Positions 1-7,242 of a stretch of 13,573 nt of DNA are shown here, one piece after another (the stretch's first letter is position 1; every line of letters begins with the position of its first letter). The notes beneath the pieces were generated by a model, which did not search any database, was not told where the DNA came from, and saw only the letters and a program-made list of their open reading frames with translations. The DNA comes from Victivallales bacterium (GTDB lineage: Bacteria > Verrucomicrobiota > Lentisphaeria > Oligosphaerales > Lenti-02). The stretch lies in assembly GCA_018648945.1 (NCBI GenBank), contig JABGQJ010000145.1:1-13573 (forward strand), read 5' to 3'. Position numbers and translations under genes: made by a program.

Positions 1-786
1 CGTGGTGTTTGGCAGTTGGTATACGCTGTCGCGGTTCGAGTGCCCGTGGCCAGCCAACATCCACATGAGCCCGCGATGGTCCGCGAAGCCCTTGGCCACG
101 GCCGCGCCGAGGCCGCGCTCGCTCACGACGCTCCCAAGTGCGGGTTGGTGGTGGAAGAGAACTGCCTGTGCTTCGGCCGGTACTAGCTTCGCTTGCGAGT
201 TCAGCCACGCCTGCTGCTTTGCGTCCGGACTCCCCGAACTGCCGCCGTTCAGGAAAAACAGATGCACTCCAGCCAAGACCTCGGTGCTGTACGGCTTCGC
301 TTCCGGGAAGATGCTGCGCAAGAGCGCCACATCGACCTCACCGGGATAGGTGTCGTGGTTTCCCGGCGCGAAGCGGACAGGGACTTCCCGTTCGATCTTT
401 TTGAGGCCGTCTCTGAGGGCCTCGAGTTCCTTGATGGCAGTCCTTTTCTGGGCGGCATTCGGCCGGTTTCCGAAGCTCAACGATGCGCTGCAGATCATGT
501 CACCCGTGATCGCGAGGAGTGCGGGAGCCGGCTTCATCGCGTTGACATCGTCGATGATATAGCGTGGGAACTCGGGGGACTTGGGGAAGGCAATGTGCGA
601 GTCGGTGCAGGCGACGAACCAGGCACAGCCGGGTGCCGTCGGATCGAACTTGAGCGCAGCAGCGGCGGCACGCGCATCCCGATAGGGGTACGCTGGCTCG
701 GCCGCCTGGGTTGTCGCCGCCCCAGCCAACACGGCGAAGCAGATGCTCAGAGTCACGGCTGAGGGGAATGGGAAGTGTGCGTTCAT
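1..786 (-). CDS. Exported calcineurin-like metallophosphoesterase, C-terminus cut by window edge
   Basis: The frame is open from ATG at 786 to the window edge (262 codons, no stop), so the gene is 3'-partial. Residues 1-29 form a signal peptide: a hydrophobic core around residues 9-24 and an AxA-like cleavage site near TQAA. The binuclear-metal motifs of the calcineurin-like phosphoesterase family follow in order: TDSH (D62, H64), TGD (D96), GNHD (142-145), FHH (211-213) and GHGH (246-249). The enzyme is therefore expected to hydrolyse phosphomono- or diesters outside the cytoplasm; the substrate cannot be read from the sequence. A GGAG lies 12 nt upstream of the ATG, slightly far but the best site present. 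The second aspartate often seen in GDxxD is absent (GDMICS), which is tolerated in this family. It is separated from the NUDIX gene by 93 nt and may be the last gene of the same transcript or have its own promoter. Confidence 0.88.
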   Translation of the reverse strand, partial: MNAHFPFPSAVTLSICFAVLAGAATTQAAEPAYPYRDARAAAAALKFDPTAPGCAWFVACTDSHIAFPKSPEFPRYIIDDVNAMKPAPALLAITGDMICSASLSFGNRPNAAQKRTAIKELEALRDGLKKIEREVPVRFAPGNHDTYPGEVDVALLRSIFPEAKPYSTEVLAGVHLFFLNGGSSGSPDAKQQAWLNSQAKLVPAEAQAVLFHHQPALGSVVSERGLGAAVAKGFADHRGLMWMLAGHGHSNRDSVYQLPNTT

Positions 787-879
787 GCGTTCTGGGTACT
801 CCGTTCTGCTGGACCAAGGTAGCCGTACCCGGCACCAGAAACCATGGCAAAAGGCCGGCCTTCCGGAGACACGAAAAGA

Positions 880-1461
880 CTACCAGGTCACGCCGATGCC
901 CATGAAGTAGGCGACGGCGCGGCTGTCGATGATCATGCCTTCGGCTTCGCGGGCGCGGAGGAAGTCGGGGAGTTCAGCGGGGGCGACGACGAGGACTTCG
1001 ATGTCCTCGCTTGCTTCGAGTTGGGGAACGGGATCCTGGTTCCCGGGGAGGGTCTCGTCGATATCGACGAAGGCCATGATGACGGTCTCGCCGGTCATGC
1101 CGGCAGAGCTGCTGGAGGGCTGGCTGATCCAGCGCAGGGCGCCGGTGTAGCCCGTCTCCTCCAGCAGCTCGCGGACGGCGGTGGTGGCGGGGGGCTCGCC
1201 GGGATCGATGAGTCCGGCGGGGAACTCCAGCACATAGGAATCGAGCGGTGGCCGGTATTGGCGCAGAATCACGAACCGGCCCGAAGGCTGGAGGACGGGG
1301 ATCATCAGGACGGCGCCCTGGTTGCCCGTGCGCATGGCCGCCTCCCACTTGCGGGGGCGACCATGCCGGTCCTCGTAGTCGATGCAGTCGAGGTGCAGGA
1401 AACGTCCCTCGGCAAGGACCGTGCGGGCCGTGTGACGGGGTAGACTCGGGGAATCGGTCAT
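880..1461 (-). CDS. NUDIX hydrolase, ADP-ribose pyrophosphatase type
   Basis: The 193-residue protein carries a perfect NUDIX box, G-x5-E-x7-REUxEExGU, from G83 to Y105 (GLIDPGE then RELLEETGY), with the metal-binding glutamates E98, E101 and E102. The upstream segment with RQYRPP (68-72) and LEFPAG (78-83), and the downstream SSAGMTGE (118-125), match the ADP-ribose/nucleoside-diphosphosugar pyrophosphatase branch (NudF/NUDT5-like), which splits ADP-ribose to AMP and ribose 5-phosphate. That branch assignment is family knowledge; activity on other NDP-sugars is possible. The length is typical and no signal peptide is visible, so it is cytosolic. The start codon lies 6 nt after the stop of the aminotransferase gene, with a weak GAG a few bases upstream, so translation is probably coupled to it. 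The neighbour makes an NDP-sugar substrate worth considering, but this is inference. Confidence 0.92.
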   Translation of the reverse strand: MTDSPSLPRHTARTVLAEGRFLHLDCIDYEDRHGRPRKWEAAMRTGNQGAVLMIPVLQPSGRFVILRQYRPPLDSYVLEFPAGLIDPGEPPATTAVRELLEETGYTGALRWISQPSSSSAGMTGETVIMAFVDIDETLPGNQDPVPQLEASEDIEVLVVAPAELPDFLRAREAEGMIIDSRAVAYFMGIGVTW

Positions 1462-1467
1462 GTCTCG

Positions 1468-2718
1468 TTACTTGGCGTAGGCTGCGGCGACCTTCTGGCA
1501 GGCGGCAATGATGTCCGCCATCTCCTGCTCGCCGTAGCTCTCGTTGAGCTGGATGTTGAACTGGGTCTCGGTGCAACGGATCGCCTGGTCGATGCAGGCC
1601 ACGGGCTCTTTGGAGCCATGGTAGTCGGAGCAGTCCCAGGGGAAGCCGGAGTTGCCGAAGCAGCGCTTCTCGCGGAACCAAGTGTATTCGGCGGGAATGG
1701 CGCGGTAGGACACGGCGTTGGGAATGCCCTCGGCAGAGAGGGCGGCGCAGAACGTCGCCTTGTCCACAGTGATTGCATCGAGATCGAGGTGCATGCGCAT
1801 GAACCAGTAGCACGACTGGCTCTCGGGCACTTGCCAACCAACCTGGATCACCGGGTTGTCGGCCAGGGCATCTCGCACGCCGTCGCCCACCTTCGCGCGA
1901 TTGGCGATGATGGTGGGGAGTTTCTTGAGCTGGGCGCTGCCGATGGCGGCGGAGAGGTCGTTCAGATTGCAGTTGACTCCGGCCACCACGTTGCCGACGG
2001 TACCTGCTGCCGGGTCCACGCCAAAGGGCTTGCCGCGGTCGGCGAATTGGCGTCCCTGGAAGTGCAGCTTCTCGTCCTGCGTGTAGACCACGCCTCCCTG
2101 CCCACCGGTGCAATGGTGCTTGCCGTTCATGGTCGAGAAGGCGGCGATGTGGCCGATGGTGCCGAGGCGACGCCCCTTGTAGTAGGCACCGTGCGCTTGG
2201 GCGCAATCCTCAACCACCAAGAGACCATGCTTCTCGGCCAGGGCCATGACCGGGTCCATATCCACGGCATCGCCGGCGATGTGGGCCACGATGATGGCGC
2301 GGGTGCGCTCGGTGATCATCGGCTCGATCTGCTCGGCGGAGGTGTTGTAGGAGCGGGGGTCAGCATCGGCCACCACGGGGACACAGCCAACCATGACGAT
2401 GGGCATGATGCCGCCGCAATCGGTAATCGGCGGGCAGATGACCTCGCTGAGGGCATCGAGATGCAGCGCGCCGAGGGCGCAGAACACGGCGTTGGTGCCG
2501 GAGTTCACGGCATCGGCAAAGCCCCCGCCCATGACCGCCGCGAAGTCCTTCTCGTACTGCTGCTCGCTCGGGCCGTTGTAGCCGAAGGCATTGCCCGAGG
2601 CGATAGAGGCGTCGAACATGGCGATGGCCGCCGCCTTCTCCTCCTGGCCGAGGAGCCCGCGGGCGGGCATGGGGATCGTCCGGGTCTTGGAACCGCCGTC
2701 AATGGCTAAGGTGCTCAT
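1468..2718 (-). CDS. DegT/DnrJ/EryC1/StrS family PLP-dependent aminotransferase
   Basis: The 416-residue protein has the fold-type I aminotransferase landmarks of the DegT/StrS family. These are SGTNA (73-77) for cofactor phosphate binding, VVEDCAQAHG (168-177) with D171 and Q174 contacting PLP, FSTMNGKHHCTGGQGG (194-209) with K200 as the Schiff-base lysine, and NLNDLSAAIG near residue 250. Members transfer an amino group, usually from glutamine or glutamate, to keto-sugars or keto-cyclitols used for surface glycans, aminosugars or aminocyclitols. No sugar nucleotidyltransferase or dehydratase is nearby, so the substrate is unknown. The ATG at 2718 has GAGG ending about 5 nt upstream. The protein lacks a signal peptide and is of normal length for the family. 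It is first in a two-gene unit with the NUDIX hydrolase. Confidence 0.93.
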   Translation of the reverse strand: MSTLAIDGGSKTRTIPMPARGLLGQEEKAAAIAMFDASIASGNAFGYNGPSEQQYEKDFAAVMGGGFADAVNSGTNAVFCALGALHLDALSEVICPPITDCGGIMPIVMVGCVPVVADADPRSYNTSAEQIEPMITERTRAIIVAHIAGDAVDMDPVMALAEKHGLLVVEDCAQAHGAYYKGRRLGTIGHIAAFSTMNGKHHCTGGQGGVVYTQDEKLHFQGRQFADRGKPFGVDPAAGTVGNVVAGVNCNLNDLSAAIGSAQLKKLPTIIANRAKVGDGVRDALADNPVIQVGWQVPESQSCYWFMRMHLDLDAITVDKATFCAALSAEGIPNAVSYRAIPAEYTWFREKRCFGNSGFPWDCSDYHGSKEPVACIDQAIRCTETQFNIQLNESYGEQEMADIIAACQKVAAAYAK

Positions 2719-2782
2719 GGTGCCTCGTCCTCAAGTCGTGATGGGTTCAGTGAAGCGACCGATCATGGACCACTACGCGCGT

Positions 2783-2810
2783 ACCATAGGGGGAGCAGGC
2801 ACGGGTGCAA
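2783..2810 (-). promoter_or_regulatory. Possible sigma-70-like promoter for the aminotransferase-NUDIX unit
   Basis: Reading the minus strand, TTGCAC (2805-2810) and TATGGT (2783-2788) are separated by 16 nt and lie about 65 nt upstream of the aminotransferase start, in the 220-nt gap between divergent genes. The -10 matches the consensus at 4 of 6 positions, the -35 at only 3. In GC-rich DNA such a pair can arise by chance, so this is a weak candidate. Confidence 0.2.
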
Positions 2811-2923
2811 AGCGGAACGGTGCGAAGAAATCCAGCCAAGCGGCACAGACAATGGAAGAGTAGAGTATCCCCAACACCTCGGGAGCGATCGATGCATGAT
2901 CACCGCCTTTGTTTGCTCAACAT

Positions 2924-2931
2924 GGGGGAAG
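2924..2931 (+). promoter_or_regulatory. Ribosome binding site that fixes the start of the small gene
   Basis: GGGGGAAG sits 7 nt before the ATG at 2939. The other in-frame candidates, TTG at 2909 and ATG at 2960, lack a comparable purine-rich site at the right distance, so 2939 is preferred. The family core begins at the 2960 methionine (MYRPTGPEE), so a 7-residue shorter product cannot be excluded. Confidence 0.5.
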
Positions 2932-2938
2932 AACCGCA

Positions 2939-3319
2939 ATGGACTCCGGAACCACGACCATGTACCGGCCGACCGGCCCCGAGGAACTGGAGTTAGTCAA
3001 GGAGAGCGGTTACCGGCGCTGGCCCCCGCGCTTGGCCGAGCAGCCAATATTCTACCCGGTCACCAACGAGGCCTACGCGCGTCAGATCGCAGAGAAGTGG
3101 AACGTGCCGGCAAGTGGCGTCGGGTATGTGACTCGGTTTGAGGTCAGGCAGGAGTTCGCGGGTCGTTACGCCACCCATCAAGTGGGTGGTCGAGACCACG
3201 CGGAGTGGTGGATTCCGGCCGAGGACTTGCCCGCTCTGAACGACAACATCGTGGGTGTGATCGAGGTGATTGGCACGTATGGGACCCCACCTACGCCCCG
3301 TCCTTCTGGCACGAGTTGA
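2939..3319 (+). CDS. Small conserved protein of the 'ADP-ribosylation/crystallin J1' group
   Basis: The product is 126 residues from the chosen ATG. It shows a compact conserved pattern I associate with small proteins labelled ADP-ribosylation/crystallin J1 in databases: MYRPTGPEELELV near the start, a GYRRWPPRL segment, QPIFYPVTN, GYVTRFEV, a HAEWWIPAEDL segment and NIVGVIEVI near the end. That label is inherited from annotation transfer; the protein lacks the length and metal-binding aspartates of real ADP-ribosylglycohydrolases, so the biochemical role is unknown. It has no signal peptide or membrane segment. It stands alone: divergent from the aminotransferase gene (220 nt apart) and tail-to-tail with the glycosyltransferase, whose stop is 13 nt away. 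The last dozen residues are Pro/Thr/Ser-rich and look like an unstructured tail. Confidence 0.82.
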   Translation: MDSGTTTMYRPTGPEELELVKESGYRRWPPRLAEQPIFYPVTNEAYARQIAEKWNVPASGVGYVTRFEVRQEFAGRYATHQVGGRDHAEWWIPAEDLPALNDNIVGVIEVIGTYGTPPTPRPSGTS

Positions 3320-3332
3320 TGGGCCCCGATTC

Positions 3333-4202
3333 TCAGGCGTAGGAGAGATCAAGTTCGGGCCGGAGGCCCAACTCGGCGCGGCGGAGCCAGCGGTACTCGT
3401 CCTTCGGGAGGTCGGTGGGGAAGAAGCGGAAGATGTGGTGCCACTTGCCCCGGAACTTGAGAGAATTGCGGGCGATGTTCGCCTTGTACTCGTCCTGTCC
3501 GAAGGAGGCGGTGGTGATGCCTTCGAAGTGGTACATCTCCACTTCCGGCGTGTAGGCCACCTCGTAGCCAGCCAGACGGGCACGGAGACAGAGATCCAGA
3601 TCCTCATACTGCACGGGGTGGAAGAGCTCGTCCAGATAGCCGATGCTCTCGCGCAGCTCGGTGCGCATCATCCAGCAGGCACTGATCAGGCTCCAGGTGG
3701 GCCAGTGCTCGGCGTAGCGGGGGTCGTCGCGGTCGGCGGCCCGGCCCCGGAAGGCGACCCGGCCCATCGGGTTGATGCTGACGCCCGCGCACTGGATCTT
3801 GTGGGGCTGGAAGGGGTACAGCAGTTTGGGGCCGAGGATGCCCAGCGTGGGGCGCTCCGCAAACTGGGCCAGGAAGCGGCTCAGCCAGTCCTTCGTGCAG
3901 ACACAGGCATCGCTGTCGATCAGCACCGTGTAGGGAGCCGTCACCTTCTCCCAGGCTTCGTTGCGAGCCAGGGAGCAGCCCTTGTTCTCCTCGTTCCGCC
4001 AGGTTGTCACCTCGATTCCGGCCGCACGCAAACGCGGGATGTACTCGGCGAAGACGCTGGCGGTCTCATCCTCGGAGCCGTTGTCGACCAGGAACATCTC
4101 GCGGGGCAGGTCGGCGCCGCCCAGCAACTGGTTGAAATTGTGGCGGGTGAAGTCGGCCCCGCAGTGGGCCAGCATGACGATGGCACAGTCAAGAACAGGC
4201 AT
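3333..4202 (-). CDS. Family 2 glycosyltransferase
   Basis: The 289-residue protein is a GT-A fold GT2 enzyme. The N-terminal strand AIVMLAH is followed by FLVDNGSEDET (37-47) for nucleotide binding, NEENKGCSLARNEA (70-83), and the metal/nucleotide motif DSD (96-98). Further on are SACWMMR (174-180) in the acceptor region, YEDLDLCLRARLAGYEV (199-215) with the likely catalytic E200/D201, and MYHFEG (223-228). This order resembles rhamnosyl- and related transferases that build cell-surface glycans from NDP-sugars; donor and acceptor cannot be read from the sequence. No membrane helix is seen, so it is probably cytosolic or membrane-peripheral. It is the last gene of the gpmI-sensor-GT2 unit: its ATG lies 8 nt after the sensor stop, and the ribosome site GAGGA overlaps that TGA stop, indicating translational coupling. 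Confidence 0.92.
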   Translation of the reverse strand: MPVLDCAIVMLAHCGADFTRHNFNQLLGGADLPREMFLVDNGSEDETASVFAEYIPRLRAAGIEVTTWRNEENKGCSLARNEAWEKVTAPYTVLIDSDACVCTKDWLSRFLAQFAERPTLGILGPKLLYPFQPHKIQCAGVSINPMGRVAFRGRAADRDDPRYAEHWPTWSLISACWMMRTELRESIGYLDELFHPVQYEDLDLCLRARLAGYEVAYTPEVEMYHFEGITTASFGQDEYKANIARNSLKFRGKWHHIFRFFPTDLPKDEYRWLRRAELGLRPELDLSYA

Positions 4203-4210
4203 GGGATTCC

Positions 4211-5269
4211 TCAGCTTTCAGACGGCAGATCTGCGGCGGTCTCGGTGGGCAGCGCCCGCAATCGAACCAGAGATCCGGAGAACTCGCCCGGGGCGGCCAC
4301 GGCGCGGATCTCGACCGCATAGGGGGTTTCCTCGGCGGGGATGCCTTCACTGACCAGCCGCTGCAATTCCCGGCTCACTTCCTCGCCTTTGGGCGAGGTG
4401 AGCAGCTCTCGGGCGGCGGCATTGGCGCGCAGGGGCTCGCCAGCGGGGTTCACCAGGACGGCGGGACCGGGCACGCTCTCGATCAAGGCGGTCGCGATGC
4501 GCCGCTCCGCACGCAGTTCCCGCCAGTGGTCTTCCGTTCGGCGCTCCAGGTCCTCGAAGTGCTCGTTGCAGACACGCACCAGCTCCACGACCACCGCGTC
4601 GCCCTTCACACTCAGCCGCTGGCCGAGCGAACTATCGCTGCGCAGGAAGTCAGTGACCTGCTCGATGGGTCGGCGCACGAAGTGGGTGAAGCGGAAGTGG
4701 AAGAGCAGGGCGACAACCATGCCCAAGGAGGCCAACCCAACCGCCAACAGCACATACTGCCAGGCCGTTCGGCGGATCAACTCGCGGAGGGCGCTCACGT
4801 CGAGTTCCCGTCGCAGAACAAAGCTGCTCGTGGCGCGAGACAACGTGCCCGACGAAGCCAGGGCCTCACCCAGAATCCCCGGAGCGGGCCTGGCGTCCAG
4901 GGCGAGGATCTCCCGGATCTTGGCCCGATGGGGAAGCCAGGCCTTGCGCACGACGCCGAGGCCAAGCTCCTCGGCTCGCTCGCGGGCAGCAGCAGCGGCC
5001 AGTTCGGTTTCGAAGGTGGGGAGGGTACGGTCCAGCGCGTCGTGCTCGGCGGGGGTCAAGGGACGCTCCAGCAGGACCAGCAGCAACTGCATCTGCTCGT
5101 CCAGAGCCGTAGCCATGCGCCCATGGGCATGCATCGCCTCCTTGGCACCCACCCGACCATCGATGAGACTCACGATCCGCCTGAAACCCACAGTCGACGA
5201 CAGGCCCGTCGCCACAAGGATGACGAGCACGGCGTACATCAGGAATCGGGGAGTGAGTCGTTGCGACAT
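4211..5269 (-). CDS. Membrane HAMP-PAS sensor-like protein without an output domain
   Basis: The 352-residue protein has two membrane helices, about 9-29 and 171-191, enclosing a mainly helical extracytoplasmic region (30-170) that looks like a four-helix-bundle sensor module. A HAMP-like linker follows (about 192-245, with RRPIEQVTDFL and NEHFEDLERR), then a coiled segment and a PAS-like domain from about 257 (LIESVPGPAVLVNPAGE, then RANAAARELL). This is the usual front half of a sensor histidine kinase, but the protein ends at a stop soon after the PAS domain. There is no H-box, no ATPase domain, and no methyl-accepting, GGDEF or cyclase domain. The next gene begins 8 nt on and encodes a glycosyltransferase, so no kinase fragment is left behind. 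It may signal through a separate partner, or be a degenerate sensor. The start ATG has GAGG immediately upstream and is 23 nt after the gpmI stop. Confidence 0.8.
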   Translation of the reverse strand: MSQRLTPRFLMYAVLVILVATGLSSTVGFRRIVSLIDGRVGAKEAMHAHGRMATALDEQMQLLLVLLERPLTPAEHDALDRTLPTFETELAAAAARERAEELGLGVVRKAWLPHRAKIREILALDARPAPGILGEALASSGTLSRATSSFVLRRELDVSALRELIRRTAWQYVLLAVGLASLGMVVALLFHFRFTHFVRRPIEQVTDFLRSDSSLGQRLSVKGDAVVVELVRVCNEHFEDLERRTEDHWRELRAERRIATALIESVPGPAVLVNPAGEPLRANAAARELLTSPKGEEVSRELQRLVSEGIPAEETPYAVEIRAVAAPGEFSGSLVRLRALPTETAADLPSES

Positions 5270-5292
5270 GGCCTCAACCGGGGTTCACAGAG

Positions 5293-6945
5293 CTACTTGA
5301 CGGGGGCCAGCACGCTGGGGTCGTAGTCTTCGGGGGCTTCGTATCCCAGCAAGTTCAGGCAGGTGGCCGCCAGGCTGCTGATGCCGAGATCGGTGACCAG
5401 TTCCGACGCGTATTCGCCCTGGCTCTCGGGATCGTAGACAATGCAGGGGACGGGGTTGAGCGAGTGGGCCGTCTTCACCTTCTTCGTGTCGTTCTCGACC
5501 TTCACCGCTCCGGTCTTCTTGTCGTGCTCGTACATGTCGTCGGCATTACCGTGGTCGGCGCTGATGACCAGCACGCCACCGGCGGCATCCACGGCCCGCT
5601 TGATGCGGGCCAGGCAGAGATCCACGGTTTCCACGGCGATCTGGGCGGCGGCATAGACGCCAGTGTGCCCCACCATGTCCCCGTTGGGGAAGTTCAGACG
5701 GATGAAGTCGAAGTCACCGGCCGCGATGGCCTTCAGCACTTCGTCGGTGATCTCGGCCCCCTTCATCCAGGGGCGCTGTTCGAAGGGCAGGATGTCGGAG
5801 GGGACCTCGATGTACGTCTCCAGGCCCTCGTCGATGTAACCGGACTTGTTGCCGTTGAAGAAGTAGGTCACATGGCCGAATTTCTGGGTCTCGCTGATGG
5901 CCAGGGAGCGCAGGCCGCTCGCGCAGGCGTATTCGGCCAGGGTCCGCTCGATGACGGGCGGGGAGACAAGGTAGCGCTTCGGCACCTTCAGGTCGCCGTC
6001 GTATTCCATCATGCCCGCGTACATCACATCCGGGCGCTGACCGCGGTCGAAGGGCGCGAACTCATCCTCCTCGAAGGCGGCGGTAATCTCGATGGAACGG
6101 TCGCCCCGGAAGTTGAAGTAGATGGCGGAGTCGCCATCCTGCATACGCCCCACCGGTTCGCCGTCCTCGGCGACGACAAAGGCACCAAGATCCTGATCGA
6201 TGGCCCCGGTTTCCTGACGCAGCGTCTCGATGGCCTCGCGGGCGCTAGAGAATTGGCGTCCCTCGGCCTGGACGTGGGTGGCCCAGCCACGCTCGACCAT
6301 GCTCCAGTCGGCCTGGTAGCGGTCCATGGTGATATTCATGCGCCCGCCGCCAGAGGCGATCCGGGCATCGAAACTCTCGCTGTTGAGGCCGGCCAGGAAC
6401 GCCTCGAAGGGATCGACGTACTCCAGGGCGCTGGTTTCGCCCACGTCGCGACCGTCGAGCAGGATGTGAACGCGGACCTTGGCGACGCCGTCGGCCTTGG
6501 CCCGCTCGATCATCGCCTGCAGGTGGTCCATGTGGCTGTGGACATTGCCATCGGAGAAGAGGCCGAGGAAATGCAGCGTCGAGCCCTTGCTCACGCAGTT
6601 GCCGCTGAGGGCTTGCCAGGTCTCACCCGCGAACATCTGGCCACTCGCGATGGAGTCGTTGACCAGCATGGCGCCCTGGGCGAAGACGCGCCCGGAGCCA
6701 ATGGCGTTGTGCCCGACTTCGCTATTGCCCATATCGTCGTCGCTGGGCAGGCCGACCGCCTTGCCATGCGCCTTCAGCGGCGTGTTCGGGCAGTTGGCGT
6801 GGAACCAGTCAAGCGTGGGGGTCAAGCCGCTGAGGACGGCATCGCCCTCGCTGAACTTGCCGTAGCCGACGCCATCCATCACAACCAGAACCACGGGGCC
6901 CGGACGGCCCTTGAACCATGTCGCCTTCTGCAGCTTCTCTACCAT
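5293..6945 (-). CDS. gpmI: 2,3-bisphosphoglycerate-independent phosphoglycerate mutase
   Basis: This is the cofactor-independent, metal-dependent enzyme that interconverts 3- and 2-phosphoglycerate in glycolysis and gluconeogenesis. Motifs are numbered from the chosen start. VVMDGVGYG (21-29) carries metal ligand D24, and GNSEVGHNAIGSGR (73-86) carries the phosphorylated serine S75. LLDGRDVGETS is in the transferase lid domain. SETQKFGHVTYFFNGN, NFPNGDMVGHTG (Asp and His ligands), SADHGNADD (Asp-His ligands) and TAHSLNPVP (His ligand) follow in the usual order, so all key residues are present. The product is 550 residues, at the long end for the family. The frame stays open to 7050, but those extra 35 residues are low-complexity and precede the conserved core. 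The ATG at 6945, with AGGA 10 nt upstream, is therefore preferred. It is first in a unit with the sensor and glycosyltransferase genes. Confidence 0.95.
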   Translation of the reverse strand: MVEKLQKATWFKGRPGPVVLVVMDGVGYGKFSEGDAVLSGLTPTLDWFHANCPNTPLKAHGKAVGLPSDDDMGNSEVGHNAIGSGRVFAQGAMLVNDSIASGQMFAGETWQALSGNCVSKGSTLHFLGLFSDGNVHSHMDHLQAMIERAKADGVAKVRVHILLDGRDVGETSALEYVDPFEAFLAGLNSESFDARIASGGGRMNITMDRYQADWSMVERGWATHVQAEGRQFSSAREAIETLRQETGAIDQDLGAFVVAEDGEPVGRMQDGDSAIYFNFRGDRSIEITAAFEEDEFAPFDRGQRPDVMYAGMMEYDGDLKVPKRYLVSPPVIERTLAEYACASGLRSLAISETQKFGHVTYFFNGNKSGYIDEGLETYIEVPSDILPFEQRPWMKGAEITDEVLKAIAAGDFDFIRLNFPNGDMVGHTGVYAAAQIAVETVDLCLARIKRAVDAAGGVLVISADHGNADDMYEHDKKTGAVKVENDTKKVKTAHSLNPVPCIVYDPESQGEYASELVTDLGISSLAATCLNLLGYEAPEDYDPSVLAPVK

Positions 6946-7033
6946 GAACGGATAATCCTGAGTCTGTGGAGTTTCGGTTGGCTCGGAAGCGGGTCCTTCG
7001 GTGCGGAGACCACGTATCCAGAACGAGTTGCGC

Positions 7034-7061
7034 AATGTAGCTCGGGCCACCTCGAAATCAA
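7034..7061 (-). promoter_or_regulatory. Candidate sigma-70-like promoter for gpmI
   Basis: On the minus strand TTGATT (7056-7061) and TACATT (7034-7039) are 16 nt apart, each matching the consensus at 4 of 6 positions. Transcription would start near 7027 and leave a leader of about 80 nt before the ATG at 6945. The position, inside the frame that extends upstream of gpmI, also fits the shorter gpmI start. The surrounding gap of 297 nt between divergent genes holds no other gene that I can support; a GCCCC/GGGGC 5-bp hairpin at 7094-7107 is its only other visible structure. Confidence 0.3.
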
Positions 7062-7231
7062 CGGTCAGGAAGCGTTGCGAATTGGCTGTGGGCGCCCCCT
7101 GCGGGGCACTGAGTCAGGCATAGACGACATGGACCCGCCTGCGGCGCATGGAGCTCACGTTCCCTGCCGCGTGTTCCGCGGACCCTTGCGCCCCTGGCCT
7201 CCCAACACTACTGTCCTAGCTCTGCCCCAAC

Positions 7232-7235
7232 GGAG
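7232..7235 (+). promoter_or_regulatory. Ribosome binding site that fixes a GTG start
   Basis: GGAG lies 7 nt before GTG at 7243. No ATG occurs in this frame until well inside the mature protein, and a signal peptide begins exactly at the GTG, so this site decides the start of the exported protein at 7243. Confidence 0.6.
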
Positions 7236-7242
7236 TCTACCT

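Noticed and set aside
851..862. Perfect 12-base palindrome AAGGCCGGCCTT downstream of the NUDIX gene, followed by TTTT on the minus strand
   Set aside because: With no loop it cannot form a good hairpin; the alternative CCGG-AAGG-CCGG stem is only 4 bp. It is too weak to call a terminator.
974..2206. Open frame of 410 codons on the minus strand spanning the aminotransferase and NUDIX genes
   Set aside because: It is a shifted frame of both genes on the same strand, rich in Arg and Pro, with no recognisable domain.
1618..2709. Open frame of 363 codons on the plus strand
   Set aside because: It is antisense to the DegT-type aminotransferase with its PLP lysine and aspartate motifs; antisense composition only.
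3270..4322. Open frame of 350 codons on the plus strand
   Set aside because: It is antisense to the glycosyltransferase, which has ordered GT2 motifs; no motif in the plus frame.
2041..6265. Shared short stretch ATTGGCGTCCCT at about 2047 and about 6252
   Set aside because: Both copies encode the residues GRQF in minus-strand genes; a 12-base coincidence in coding DNA, not a repeat element.
6946..7050. 35-residue N-terminal extension of GpmI from 7050
   Set aside because: The added residues are Thr/Pro/Glu-rich and unlike the family, while ATG 6945 has AGGA upstream and starts right before the conserved core; a candidate promoter lies within the extension.
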